NCBI GenBank assembly: GCA_039962225.1
Contig: JAMPKV010000036.1
Span: 1-53,099, forward strand
Source of the DNA: Microcoleus sp. AS-A8
Lineage (GTDB): Bacteria > Cyanobacteriota > Cyanobacteriia > Cyanobacteriales > Coleofasciculaceae
Direction of reading: 5' to 3'
DNA: 53,099 nt
Positions 43,254 to 51,731 of the stretch are shown here, piece after piece. The notes under the pieces were generated by a model, which had not been told where the DNA came from, did not search any database, and was given only the letters and a program-made list of their open reading frames with translations. The translations under genes and the position numbers were made by a program. Position 1 is the stretch's first letter, and each line of letters opens with the position of its first letter.

Positions 43254-43333
43254 AGCCGCTTAACAAGCGCGGCTCTTTTGTCAAACTGCTAGCAACATCT
43301 GCTAGCCTTTCCTCCTGTTGGGAGCAGGAGAAA
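43254..43333 (-). promoter_or_regulatory. Three consecutive hairpins between ycf46 and ycf35
   Basis: In 80 bases lie AGCC-GCTT/AAGC-GGCT (43254-43274, 2-base bulge), GCTAGC/GCTAGC (43288-43306) and TTTCCTCCTG/CAGGAGaAA (43308-43333). They could set the ratio of Ycf46 to Ycf35 by partial termination or by RNA processing and stability. Confidence 0.5.
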
Positions 43334-43338
43334 GCCTT

Positions 43339-44853
43339 TTAAAACTCCATTCGCTGATATTCAGCAACGGAGGACGCCGCAGGTCGCGCGCGCTGCCTAG
43401 CCCAGTCCCTCAGGGCTGTTACCTGCTCGGTCATTGTCTTAGAAAGCGGTAGAGTTGCTTTGATGGCGGCTATGATATCCAGTTGGGTAAATTCTCTGTC
43501 TTGAGCAAATGCCTCATACATTGCAGCGATTATAGCTTGCTCAATTTCTGCTCCAGAGAATCCCTCGGAAACCTTAGCCAACTGATCCAGATCAAAGCGA
43601 GCAATTTCTCGACGCCGCTTACTTAGGTGAATACTAAAGATTTGCTGCCGCTCTTCCGCTGTCGGTAAATCGACGAAGAAGATTTCATCAAAACGACCTT
43701 TACGAAGGAATTCCCCCGGTAGACGCTCCACTCGGTTCGCTGTTGCCATGACGAACACAGGTGAAGTCTTCTCTTGCATCCAGGTTAGGAAGGAACCGAA
43801 GATGCGGCTTGAGGTACCTCCATCCGAGTCAGAAGAACCACTGCTGCCAGCAAAGGACTTATCTAACTCATCGATGAACAAGATCGCGGGTGAAATCGAT
43901 TCTGCTGTCTTGAGGGCATTGCGGAGGTTGGCCTCTGACCGACCCACCATTGAGCCATCATAAACCCGACCCATATCTAGACGTAGCAGTGGTAGACCCC
44001 AGAGACGAGACGTAGTTTTGGCAATCAGAGACTTGCCACATCCCGGCACCCCTAAAATTAACATCCCTTTCGGTTGGGGCAAGCCATATTCTCTTGCCCG
44101 CTCAGTGAAGGCATTGGAGCGCTGTTGCAGCCACCGCTTCAGCTCTTCTAAGCCTCCAATCGCATCAAGGGTCTCATCTTCTTCAATATACTCTAGAATT
44201 CCGTTGCGGCGAATAAGCTGTTTTTTCTCAGAAAGGACGATATCCACTTCGCCTTCTGTGAGACGCCCAGATTTTACATAGGCTTTGCGATAAACCTTTT
44301 CCGCTTCATCGTGCGTTAAGCCTAATGCAGCTCTCAGAAGCTTCTCCCGTGTTTCGGTTGTAGGACGACGGGTTCGGCTCTGTTCTAGCTGATGAGACAG
44401 CACTTGGTTCAACTCAGAGAGGTCTGGCAAAGGGTAGTCGATCACAACGACTTCTTTCTCCAACTCAATGGGAACCTGCTGCATGGGGGACATCAGAATA
44501 ATGGCTTTCTGTGTACCCTTGAAGCTAGCGATCGCATCCCGCAACCACCGAGTTGTCGCTGGTGAATCAATAAAGGGATGTAAATCTTTAAAGATATATA
44601 TACCGGCTTCTTTCTGCTGAATAGCCCATTGGATTGCTGCTTCCGGAGAGACAGTGTTGTGCTGGGTGATGTGTCGTGCTTGACCATACTCAACTATTCC
44701 GTGAGTAACAGTCCAGATGAAAACACGCCGTTGGGGTGATTTTGCTTCTTGAGCAATCTTGGCTATTACTCGCTCTGTCCGCTCTTCCTCAGAAGTCACG
44801 AGATAGATTAGAGGGTATTGAGCTTGAATGAGAATACTGATCTCTTCTTGCAT
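43339..44853 (-). CDS. ycf46: Ycf46 AAA+ ATPase
   Basis: A 504-aa AAA+ protein of the Ycf46 group. An N-terminal receptor-like domain (about 1-190) reads ILIQAQYPLIYLVTSEEERT. The ATPase has Walker A GVPGCGKSLIAKT, Walker B ILFIDELDKSFAG, sensor MATANRVERLPGEFLRKGRFDEIFFVDLP (arginine fingers RKGRFD) and a C-terminal helical lid. A small helical insert ISLEKKQLIRRNGILEYI precedes the core. Ycf46 has been linked to carbon and photosynthesis regulation in cyanobacteria, but its substrate is unknown. The start is ATG 44853. It is flanked on the same strand by an RHH gene upstream and ycf35 downstream, which is likely a conserved cluster. Confidence 0.92.
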   Translation of the reverse strand: MQEEISILIQAQYPLIYLVTSEEERTERVIAKIAQEAKSPQRRVFIWTVTHGIVEYGQARHITQHNTVSPEAAIQWAIQQKEAGIYIFKDLHPFIDSPATTRWLRDAIASFKGTQKAIILMSPMQQVPIELEKEVVVIDYPLPDLSELNQVLSHQLEQSRTRRPTTETREKLLRAALGLTHDEAEKVYRKAYVKSGRLTEGEVDIVLSEKKQLIRRNGILEYIEEDETLDAIGGLEELKRWLQQRSNAFTERAREYGLPQPKGMLILGVPGCGKSLIAKTTSRLWGLPLLRLDMGRVYDGSMVGRSEANLRNALKTAESISPAILFIDELDKSFAGSSGSSDSDGGTSSRIFGSFLTWMQEKTSPVFVMATANRVERLPGEFLRKGRFDEIFFVDLPTAEERQQIFSIHLSKRRREIARFDLDQLAKVSEGFSGAEIEQAIIAAMYEAFAQDREFTQLDIIAAIKATLPLSKTMTEQVTALRDWARQRARPAASSVAEYQRMEF

Positions 44854-44938
44854 GACTATCGACCTAGTTTAGAGACGGCGCAACTACTGCTCAAGCATCA
44901 TCAAAAGAGCAACACAGTCAGCTCTTTGGCTGGCAAGA

Positions 44939-45289
44939 TTAACAAGGAACTAATTCCTCTTCTCCCTGCGCGCCTGTAGGAGAACCTACTTCCTCGCGCA
45001 CCTTTTCCACTGAAATATCTTCGGCCAGAATACTGGGCTGATTTTTCAGGGAAACCATTTCTCCATCTTGGAGGACTACAGAGCTAGAGCATTCTGGACA
45101 GGCATATACCCGGTGGGAGTTCCCGTAGGATGCTTCTACCTCCTCGACCACTTCCGGGTGACGTAGATAGAAAACAATTGCTCGTTCTACCATGCCCGAC
45201 ATGGATTCGGAGTCAACAGCTGCTCGAATTTTGAGCTGGCGGTGGAGTCCTGGAGGGAGATACAATGTAACCTTTTGCTTGTCTTGCAT
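44939..45289 (-). CDS. Ribbon-helix-helix protein with a C-terminal CxxC motif
   Basis: A 116-aa protein whose first ~50 residues are a CopG/MetJ-like ribbon-helix-helix (VTLYLPPGLHRQLKIRAA and SESMSGMVERAIVFYLR). RHH proteins bind DNA as dimers through the beta strand. The rest contains ACPECSSSVVLQDGEMVSL, a half zinc ribbon with one CxxC, and a C-terminal cysteine; the second CxxC is missing. It directly precedes ycf46 (86 bases between) and could regulate that gene and its own. The combination of an RHH domain with a zinc-knuckle-like tail is uncommon. ATG 45289 gives a good RHH N-terminus (MQDKQKVTLYLP). Confidence 0.82.
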   Translation of the reverse strand: MQDKQKVTLYLPPGLHRQLKIRAAVDSESMSGMVERAIVFYLRHPEVVEEVEASYGNSHRVYACPECSSSVVLQDGEMVSLKNQPSILAEDISVEKVREEVGSPTGAQGEEELVPC

Positions 45290-45541
45290 ATAATTTCAAT
45301 CGTTTTACCCGGGTATGCTATGCAAGCTTATCGGGTTATTCAGACGCTGTCAAGACATTAAACCACTATGACGGCATAACTGTTACATTTCTTTACATAG
45401 TTAGGTATGGCAGCTATTCGGGCGGATGACTAAAGGTATTTAACAGGGGTGGAAGCCCATAAGCTTCAATGTTTCTTAAGGCTATAGCCCTGTGATGTTT
45501 GTAAAATAAGGATTCGACTGGATTGCCGCTTTCCACCAACT

Positions 45542-46219
45542 ATGCCATCTGAAACTCCGCCATCTCTAGATTTGCCGACTGAATTCACACCCCTGCGAGT
45601 TTTGATTGTCGAAGATGACCCCATGATGCAACTGGGTTTAGAGCAGTCATTAACAGCTCATCCCCAAATTACGATTGTGGGGCAAGCTGAAGACGGCTAC
45701 ATGGGCGTAGAAGCGGCAAAAAGATTGAATCCCGATCTGATTGTCATGGATATTGGTTTGCCGCGTTTAGATGGCATTGCCGCCACTCAACAAATTAAAG
45801 CGGCACTGCCGAACGTTAGAGTGGTAATGCTAACCTCTCACACCACGGATCAGGAAATTATTGCGTCGCTTTCTAGTGGTGCAGATGCCTATTGCATTAA
45901 GGGAGCTAGTGTAGATCGCTTGCTAAAGGCGATTGCCGCGGCCGCAGAAGGAGCTACTTACCTAGACCCCCAGATTGGTCGTCAAGTACTCCAGCATCTT
46001 ACCCCACCTTCTCCCAGTGGGAATATTGCCAATTTGTCCCAGCGAGAATTGGAAGTCTTAAAACTCATTGTTGAGGGCTACAGTAATCCAGAAATTGCCA
46101 CAAAGCTTTACCTCAGCGCCAATACAGTTAAGACTCATGTCCGAGGAATTATGAATAAACTATCGGTTGATGACCGAGTTCAGGCAGCGGTTGTGGCTCT
46201 GCGATCGGGCTTGGTTTAA
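45542..46219 (+). CDS. NarL/FixJ-type response regulator
   Basis: A 225-aa response regulator. The receiver (about 17-140) has an acidic pair VEDD, Asp74-region phospho-acceptor in IVMDIGLPRLDG, Thr/Ser MLTSHTTD and a Lys in YCIKGAS. The C-terminal LuxR-type helix-turn-helix (about 162-222) reads LSQRELEVLKLIVEGYSN, PEIATKLYLSANTVKTHVRG and IMNKLSVDDRVQAA. It binds DNA after phosphorylation. Its kinase is not adjacent; the nearest sensor kinase (17263-19512) is far away and need not be the partner. It is divergent from the RHH-ycf46-ycf35 set with 252 bases between. ATG 45542 is the first in-frame start; a short disordered N-terminal part precedes the receiver. Confidence 0.92.
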   Translation: MPSETPPSLDLPTEFTPLRVLIVEDDPMMQLGLEQSLTAHPQITIVGQAEDGYMGVEAAKRLNPDLIVMDIGLPRLDGIAATQQIKAALPNVRVVMLTSHTTDQEIIASLSSGADAYCIKGASVDRLLKAIAAAAEGATYLDPQIGRQVLQHLTPPSPSGNIANLSQRELEVLKLIVEGYSNPEIATKLYLSANTVKTHVRGIMNKLSVDDRVQAAVVALRSGLV

Positions 46220-46403
46220 AGTCGGTTTAATGATTACTTAGACTTCACTCAAAATTTTAGATGGGGGTTTTTGCATGAGAATGTTGTAGCCAATACCCTA
46301 TGCTCTGAGTCAGTTACATCTCTCTAAAATTGACAAGCTATCAATCTACATCCCCTGCCAAAAGACCGAACAGGAGATGTGCGATCGTATTTGAGAAAGC
46401 CTT

Positions 46404-47141
46404 TTAGGGAAGCACCATCAGGCGTCCGCGACACACTAGCTGTCCAGATGTTAGAGCAAGTTCCTGAAGAACGACTTGTGAACCTAAATCAACCTGGAAG
46501 CCATCTAAGATTAAGGGCACAGAGGTTGGTGATAGCTGAATCTGTAGGGGGTTGAGCATCAGAACTTGAGGGCTTGCCAGTTGCAGACCGGCGCGAATGA
46601 CGACTGGCGTTGCCTGAAGTAACGCATCTGTTAAGGTGCCAAAGACGGTTAACTGACCCTCATTAATATCAACCTGTTGCCAGCTAATTTGTCGATCTTT
46701 TAAATCATCAACTGAATTAGGAATTCCATCCGATTTGAGCAATGTACTGAGGAACTCAGCTACAGCGTTGGAGAGCATTGGTGCCTGAAGGGAGGCTGCA
46801 AGGTCAGTTGCTAAAATCAGCATCTGACCCCCCACGGGTACTGGTTCTAAGAGGCGCAGGGGTTTGCCTTTAATCACCTGACTCAGGTTGACTCGAATGC
46901 CTGTCCCTTCTAGCTCAAGTTGACTCAGATGTAGCCCTTTATACACCGCACGATTGGCTGTGATGGAAACCGTGGGGATGTGACCGGAGAGGATTTGGCG
47001 ATCGCCCCCACTAATCTTAAACTCTAAGGTTTCAACTTGTTCGACTTGCGATCGCAGCCATAGCTGAACGGCTGGTGATAACACTTTACTGATAATCCGA
47101 CTTTTTTTGGACTTCAACGTTGTTGGTGTTTCAACGTCCAT
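46404..47141 (-). CDS. DUF2993 (LmeA-like) protein
   Basis: A 245-aa protein of the DUF2993 family, related to LmeA of mycobacteria, which binds phosphoinositide-type lipids in the periplasm. The family core SRIISKVLSPAVQLWLRSQV, VEQVETLEFKISGGDRQILS, GIRVNLSQVIKGKPLRLLEP and the DFUF end APMLSNAVAEF are present. No clear Sec signal is visible in this copy, so location is uncertain. It could bind lipid or lipopolysaccharide, or act in membrane homeostasis. ATG 47141 is chosen because GAGG lies about 6-9 bases before it; a GTG two codons upstream is in frame. It is convergent with the NarL-type gene. Confidence 0.8.
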   Translation of the reverse strand: MDVETPTTLKSKKSRIISKVLSPAVQLWLRSQVEQVETLEFKISGGDRQILSGHIPTVSITANRAVYKGLHLSQLELEGTGIRVNLSQVIKGKPLRLLEPVPVGGQMLILATDLAASLQAPMLSNAVAEFLSTLLKSDGIPNSVDDLKDRQISWQQVDINEGQLTVFGTLTDALLQATPVVIRAGLQLASPQVLMLNPLQIQLSPTSVPLILDGFQVDLGSQVVLQELALTSGQLVCRGRLMVLP

Positions 47142-47671
47142 TAGCACCTCAAAACGAATAGGACTTATAGAACAGAAGTTTTCTTGACAACTTTTTCACC
47201 GATTTTGCCTAGTATGTCAGAAGCTTTTGTGATACTTGTGCAACTGACATACTTAGTTATTGCCTCAAATGTTTCAACGAGAAGGGGATTTAAGGATGAA
47301 AGAGTGAGCTAACCCGAAAGACAAGGGAGAAGTCGGCTCGTTGCCTCATCCTGCTGATTTGGCTTGTCCAGCGTCACAAGTCCCCTTCCCAGACACATCG
47401 AGTCATTGCCGCACGGTGTAAGTTCTATGATGGTGAGAGAGTAAGTAATTATGCCACCGACATGAGCTGTTTGTACAAAAAAAATGGAGTACTTGCAGTT
47501 AACCCCATTCTTGTAATATTTGTACATAGTCGAGTCAGGTCGATCCAGGCATAGGCGACGCTATGCACGTCATCGGTGTTCCTCTAGCAGGTTCTCCCTT
47601 GCTCGCTTAGTAGCTCGCCCGGTGCATCGCCCTTCTCTAGAGGTAAATGCTCATACCGTCGTCGGATCATT
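47142..47671. other. Intergenic region with possible structured leader
   Basis: 530 bases with no gene seen. Just before the pseudouridine synthase gene, GCATAG (47549-47554) pairs with CTATGC (47561-47566). CCTCTAG (47581-47587) pairs with CTAGAGG (47637-47643), and TGCAC (47564-47568) with GTGCA (47622-47626), the last two crossing as in a pseudoknot. This may be a structured 5' leader, but each helix is short and could be chance. Elsewhere in the gap I see nothing. Confidence 0.35.
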
Positions 47672-48463
47672 ATGGAAGAAAGAGTACAAAAAATTCTTTC
47701 CCAGTGGGGGATAGCCTCACGGCGTCAAGCTGAGAAAATGATCGAAGCCGGACAGGTTCGACTCAATGGCACCGTGGTGCATCTGGGACAAAAAGCCAAT
47801 CCTGAAACAGATGTACTTGAAGTGAATGGCAAACGGGTCAAACCGAATAACCGCCCTCAATCGATTTACCTATTGCTCAATAAACCCCTTGGTGTTGTTT
47901 CCACTTGCCGAGATGCTCACAATCGTCCTACAATTCTTGACCTCTTGCCGAAAGCTCTCTCTCAAGATCAGGGTATCCATCCAGTTGGACGATTGGACGC
48001 CCAATCAACGGGTGCACTCCTCCTGACCAATGATGGGACGCTGACATTTCTCCTCACTCATCCTCGTCATCACGTTCCAAAGACTTATTATGTTTGGGTG
48101 CAGGGTCATCCACCTGAATCCGTTTTACAAGTTTGGCGTCAGGGTGTTGACCTGTTAGGAAAAAAAACCTTACCTGCTCAAGTGCGGGTACTTCAGCATG
48201 GGGTCGAGGATACACTCTTGGAAATTGTGTTAACAGAGGGGAGAAATCGGCAGATTCGTCGTGTCGCCGAACTGCTAAGCTATCCAGTGATTCATCTGCA
48301 CCGCACTGCAATTGGGCCGATTCAACTAGAACCCCAAGGTGGGCCGGTACTCCCTAGCGGTCACTACCGTTACCTGAATGATTTTGAAATACGTTTTCTC
48401 AAAAGCCGAGTCCACCTACCATCAGTAAAAGTGCCAGCAGATATGAAGGAGTACAGGATATGA
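47672..48463 (+). CDS. rRNA pseudouridine synthase, RluB/RsuA family
   Basis: A 263-aa RNA pseudouridine synthase. An N-terminal S4 RNA-binding domain (about 1-55; VQKILSQWGIASRRQAEKMI) leads to the catalytic domain. The active-site Asp109 is in HPVGRLDAQSTGALLLTNDG, and KTYYVWVQG, EGRNRQIRRV and GPIQLEPQG are also seen. The RluB/RsuA group modifies uridine in 23S or 16S rRNA; sub-type cannot be assigned safely. ATG 47672 is the start with no strong Shine-Dalgarno. The stop overlaps the next gene by four bases (ATGA), so the two are translationally coupled. That coupling with a RodZ-like protein is a common cyanobacterial arrangement. Confidence 0.9.
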   Translation: MEERVQKILSQWGIASRRQAEKMIEAGQVRLNGTVVHLGQKANPETDVLEVNGKRVKPNNRPQSIYLLLNKPLGVVSTCRDAHNRPTILDLLPKALSQDQGIHPVGRLDAQSTGALLLTNDGTLTFLLTHPRHHVPKTYYVWVQGHPPESVLQVWRQGVDLLGKKTLPAQVRVLQHGVEDTLLEIVLTEGRNRQIRRVAELLSYPVIHLHRTAIGPIQLEPQGGPVLPSGHYRYLNDFEIRFLKSRVHLPSVKVPADMKEYRI

Positions 48464-49260
48464 AGGAGAACAAACGCTATTTCCCACAAGAACAAGTCGA
48501 GAAACTAGAAGAACTGGGATCTCGCCTCCGCCAGTTCCGCACAGAACAGTCTATCCCCCTAGAAGAAGTGGCGGCTCAAACTCGAATTCAAGCACGCTTA
48601 TTGAATGCGATTGAAGAAGGTAGGCTCGAAGAATTGCCAGAGCCAGTTTATATTAAAGGGTTTATTAAGCGCTTTGCAGAGGCTCTGGGTCTAAATGGGG
48701 CAGAGTTTGCGAGTGCTTTTCCGACAGGCTCAGCTCTACAGATTGTCAAGCCCGTTTGGCGGCACTTACCAGCGTCTCAACTGCGACCCATTCATCTTTA
48801 CTTAGTTTATGTGTTCCTGGTCGTTGGCGCGGTCAGTGGCTTATCGTTGGTGGTTCGGCGTTCGGCTCTGGAAGGTGGATTGAGTCGATATGACGCCGAA
48901 ACGCAGCAAGCACCACAATACCCAACACCCAGCCCATCTGCTCAGCGGAAGCCGCCACAAAAATTACAACCCACCAAAGCGGCTGAAGTCACGCAGCGCA
49001 GCCAAGATGGAAAGCCTGTCCAAGTGCGCGTTACCCTCAAAGCTCAGTCCTGGTTGCGAATCGTTGCAGACGGGAAAACAGAGTTTGAGGGCACCTTACC
49101 CGAAGGAAGCAATCGCACTTGGGTGGCAGATAAAACACTAATTGTACGAGCGGGCAATGCTGGGGGCGTCTTGGTGGAGTTTAATAATGAATCCGCCAAG
49201 CAGATGGGTGCCCCCTATGAGGTTCAGGAAGTTACGTTTGCTGCGAATCCTAATTCTTAA
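48460..49260 (+). CDS. RodZ-like helix-turn-helix membrane protein
   Basis: A 266-aa protein with the RodZ layout. An N-terminal cytoplasmic helix-turn-helix (about 15-85; LGSRLRQFRTEQSIPLEEVA, LNAIEEGRLEELPEPVYIKG) is the domain that binds MreB in other bacteria. One transmembrane helix lies at about 110-135 (LYLVYVFLVVGAVSGLSLVV). A Pro/Gln-rich periplasmic linker follows, then a C-terminal DUF4115 beta domain (about 185-262; VRVTLKAQSWLRIVADGKTE, FEGTLPEGSNRTW). It probably takes part in cell shape or division as a partner of the cytoskeleton. The start codon overlaps the preceding gene's stop by 4 bases. A perfect inverted repeat follows. Confidence 0.85.
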   Translation: MKENKRYFPQEQVEKLEELGSRLRQFRTEQSIPLEEVAAQTRIQARLLNAIEEGRLEELPEPVYIKGFIKRFAEALGLNGAEFASAFPTGSALQIVKPVWRHLPASQLRPIHLYLVYVFLVVGAVSGLSLVVRRSALEGGLSRYDAETQQAPQYPTPSPSAQRKPPQKLQPTKAAEVTQRSQDGKPVQVRVTLKAQSWLRIVADGKTEFEGTLPEGSNRTWVADKTLIVRAGNAGGVLVEFNNESAKQMGAPYEVQEVTFAANPNS

Positions 49261-49275
49261 AAACGTTGTTAGATT

Positions 49276-49320
49276 TTAGTTGTTAGGTTATTCATTTAAC
49301 AGCTAGAAACTAACAACTAA
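49276..49320. terminator. 11-bp inverted repeat between convergent genes
   Basis: TTAGTTGTTAG (49276-49286) is the exact reverse complement of CTAACAACTAA (49310-49320). It lies 16 bases after the RodZ-like gene and 4 bases from the end of malQ, and may stop transcription from both sides. The stem is AT-rich and lacks a T-run, so strength is uncertain. Confidence 0.55.
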
Positions 49321-49323
49321 TAT

Positions 49324-50832
49324 TTAAGAACGGATGGGGGCACGACCGTAACTGTAAGTTAGGGTTTTGAGGCGATCGCGTAATTCCCCGGTCAACACAT
49401 CGGGTCGATAGCGCCATTCCCAATTACCCTCCCCTTTACTCGGAAAGTTCATCCGAGCTTCTGTACCCAGACCTAAAAGATCTTGCACTGGAATAATTGC
49501 TTGATTGGCTACACTACTGAGAGCAACGCGAATTAAATCCCACTGGATGCCATCAGCGCTAATACTCCCTAAGTAAAGTAATAAACTATCTTTTTCCTGT
49601 TGTGAAAGCTGATTAAACCAGCCTACTGTTGTGTCATTATCGTGAGTACCCGTATAAGCGACATAATTACGCCCATAGTTAAAAGGCAAATAAGGATTAC
49701 CAGGGCCTCCACCAAAAGCAAACTGTAAAATCTTCATACCGGGAAACTCAAAGCGATCGCGCAATGCTTCCACTTCGGGCGTGATAATGCCTAAATCCTC
49801 AGCAATAATTGGCAAATTGCCCACTTTGTCTTGAAGTACCTGAAAAAATGCATCTCCCGGTGCCTCAACCCACTTGCCATTCTTGGCTGTCGTTGCGCCT
49901 TGTTCAACCACCCAGTAAGACTCAAACGCTCGGAAATGGTCAATCCGGACAATGTCTACGTAATCCAGTGTGGCCTGAAAGCGTTGCACCCACCATCGGA
50001 AGTTATCTTGCTGTAAAGCTTCCCACTTGTAAACCGGATTGCCCCATAACTGACCATCTGCACTGAAATAATCGGGGGGAACCCCTGCCATCAAAGCGGG
50101 TTCACCGGTCTGTTCATCAATCGCAAAAATGTCCCGATGCGCCCAGACATCCACACTATTGTGCGCGACATAAATCGGGATATCACCGATAATCTGGATA
50201 TGATGCAAGTTGGCGTATTGCTTTAACTCCGACCACTGGCGGAAGAATTCAAACTGCAAGTATTGGTGGAAATAGATTTGGGCACTTAACTTTTGCCGCC
50301 ACTTCTCGATCGCCTCTGGCTGAGCCTTGGCAATTTCTGGTTCCCAAGTATGCCAGCTTGTGCCCTCAAAGGTGTCATGCAGCGCCATGAACAAAGCATA
50401 ATCTTCCAGCCAGCTCGCTGTCGCGTCACAAAACCCTGAAAATTGCTTTCTTTCCACTTCTGAGGCATTCGCTTGGAAGCGATCGCAGGCTTTACGAAGC
50501 ATCGGCATCTTCGTTTGCTTCACCCGCTCATAATCTACACGGTCAAGGGGAAACTCCGGCAGATTGGCAAAATCTTCATCCGTTAGTAGCCCCTGAGCTT
50601 GCAGTTTTTCTGGACTAATCAACAGCGGATTTCCCGCCATTGAGGAATAACACATATAAGGAGAGTTACCATATCCCGTGGGTCCTAAAGGCAAGATTTG
50701 CCACAGTTGCTGGTCACTCTGTGCTAAAAAATCAATAAATTTATAAGCTTCTAAGCCTAAGTCACCAATACCAAAGCGACTGGGTAAGGAAGTCGGATGA
50801 AGTAGAATACCACTGGATCTGGGAAACGGCAT
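49324..50832 (-). CDS. malQ: 4-alpha-glucanotransferase
   Basis: A 502-aa glucanotransferase (GH77) that rearranges maltodextrins and is needed in glycogen metabolism. The family N-terminus SSGILLHPTSLPSRFGIGDL is followed by YSSMAGNPLLISPE. The catalytic triad lies in VRIDHFRAFESYW (Asp nucleophile), IAEDLGIITPEV (Glu acid/base) and YTGTHDNDTTVGWF (Asp stabiliser). The length fits the plant/cyanobacterial D-enzyme type, lacking the extra N-terminal domains of long MalQ forms. ATG 50832 is taken as start (TTG at 50838 is in frame); no Shine-Dalgarno is visible. It is convergent with the RodZ-like gene and divergent from the Nudix gene. Confidence 0.93.
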   Translation of the reverse strand: MPFPRSSGILLHPTSLPSRFGIGDLGLEAYKFIDFLAQSDQQLWQILPLGPTGYGNSPYMCYSSMAGNPLLISPEKLQAQGLLTDEDFANLPEFPLDRVDYERVKQTKMPMLRKACDRFQANASEVERKQFSGFCDATASWLEDYALFMALHDTFEGTSWHTWEPEIAKAQPEAIEKWRQKLSAQIYFHQYLQFEFFRQWSELKQYANLHHIQIIGDIPIYVAHNSVDVWAHRDIFAIDEQTGEPALMAGVPPDYFSADGQLWGNPVYKWEALQQDNFRWWVQRFQATLDYVDIVRIDHFRAFESYWVVEQGATTAKNGKWVEAPGDAFFQVLQDKVGNLPIIAEDLGIITPEVEALRDRFEFPGMKILQFAFGGGPGNPYLPFNYGRNYVAYTGTHDNDTTVGWFNQLSQQEKDSLLLYLGSISADGIQWDLIRVALSSVANQAIIPVQDLLGLGTEARMNFPSKGEGNWEWRYRPDVLTGELRDRLKTLTYSYGRAPIRS

Positions 50833-50971
50833 AAGCAAATATCAGAGGAAGCAATTTTTAAGACACTATCACGGTAGAGACGGATTAAGGATCATTCCCA
50901 AGTCATGTGATTGTGATAACCTCAATTAACACTTGGGACTAGATTTGTCTTCACCACTCCAGTTATGCTGA

Positions 50972-51439
50972 GTGCGACATGCGATAGATTTATTGGCTCA
51001 GCTCGTGACCTACCGAAATCCTGTTCCCACCGTTGATATCATTATTGAGTTAGTAGACCGACCCCATCGACCGATTATTTTGATCGAACGCAAAAACCCT
51101 CCCTTAGGTTGGGCGATTCCGGGTGGATTTGTGGATTATGGGGAGTTGGTGGAAACGGCGGCGGTGCGAGAAGCTCAGGAAGAAATTGGTTTGGCAGTTG
51201 AGCTGATTGAGCAGTTTCATGTGTATTCAGACCCCAACCGCGACCCCCGGCAACATACTTTAAGTGTTGTGTTTATTGCAACTGGAAAAGGGGAGCCTCT
51301 AGCGGCTGATGATGCTAAAAATTTAGGGATTTTTCACGCTTGGGATACTCCTAGTAATCTGTGTTTTGACCATAACAAAATTCTTCGGGATTACTGGCAT
51401 TATCGGCATTATGGGGTACGTCCCCGATTGTCCATCTAG
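50972..51439 (+). CDS. Nudix hydrolase
   Basis: A 155-aa Nudix-family protein. The Nudix box is complete: [20 protein letters not shown] followed by EIGL, giving the G-x5-E-x7-REUxEE pattern with the metal-binding glutamates. These enzymes cleave nucleoside diphosphates linked to another moiety, such as ADP-ribose or NADH; the compact size and the lead [19 protein letters not shown] suggest an ADP-ribose-type or general housecleaning enzyme. The true substrate cannot be read. The start is GTG 50972 with no visible Shine-Dalgarno; GTG 51005 is a later option. It is a single gene between malQ and futA. Confidence 0.87.
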   Translation: MRHAIDLLAQLVTYRNPVPTVDIIIELVDRPHRPIILIERKNPPLGWAIPGGFVDYGELVETAAVREAQEEIGLAVELIEQFHVYSDPNRDPRQHTLSVVFIATGKGEPLAADDAKNLGIFHAWDTPSNLCFDHNKILRDYWHYRHYGVRPRLSI

Positions 51440-51633
51440 ATAAGAGTCCAGAATAGGGGCTTTGGAGCCGGCAAGCCCTACAGGTGTTAGAAGAAAGTTA
51501 TTTTTATCAACTACCTCCTACCTAAAAACCCCATCTATCGAACTCAGGTTCAAGCCATGAGCTTTAGGAGCAAGCTCACACCTTACCTCCACGGAATGTC
51601 GCGCTTTTCCCAGGAAAATTTAGCATCAATCTA

Positions 51634-51688
51634 TTAAGAATTTATTGCATTAACGGTACAATACTCAAGTCAAGTCGTTGACTTGAGT
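51634..51688 (+). promoter_or_regulatory. Predicted futA promoter with palindrome at the transcription start
   Basis: A -10-like TACAAT (51657-51662) has a weak -35 TTAAGA (51634-51639) 17 bases upstream. Overlapping the expected start, ACTCAAGTCAA (51663-51673) pairs with TTGACTTGAGT (51678-51688), a perfect 11-bp inverted repeat with a 4-base centre. A repressor binding here would block transcription. It does not resemble the classical Fur box. Confidence 0.55.
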
Positions 51689-51731
51689 CCATTCATTCAT
51701 CGAGAACGTTACGAGGAGAAAGCGATCGCGA

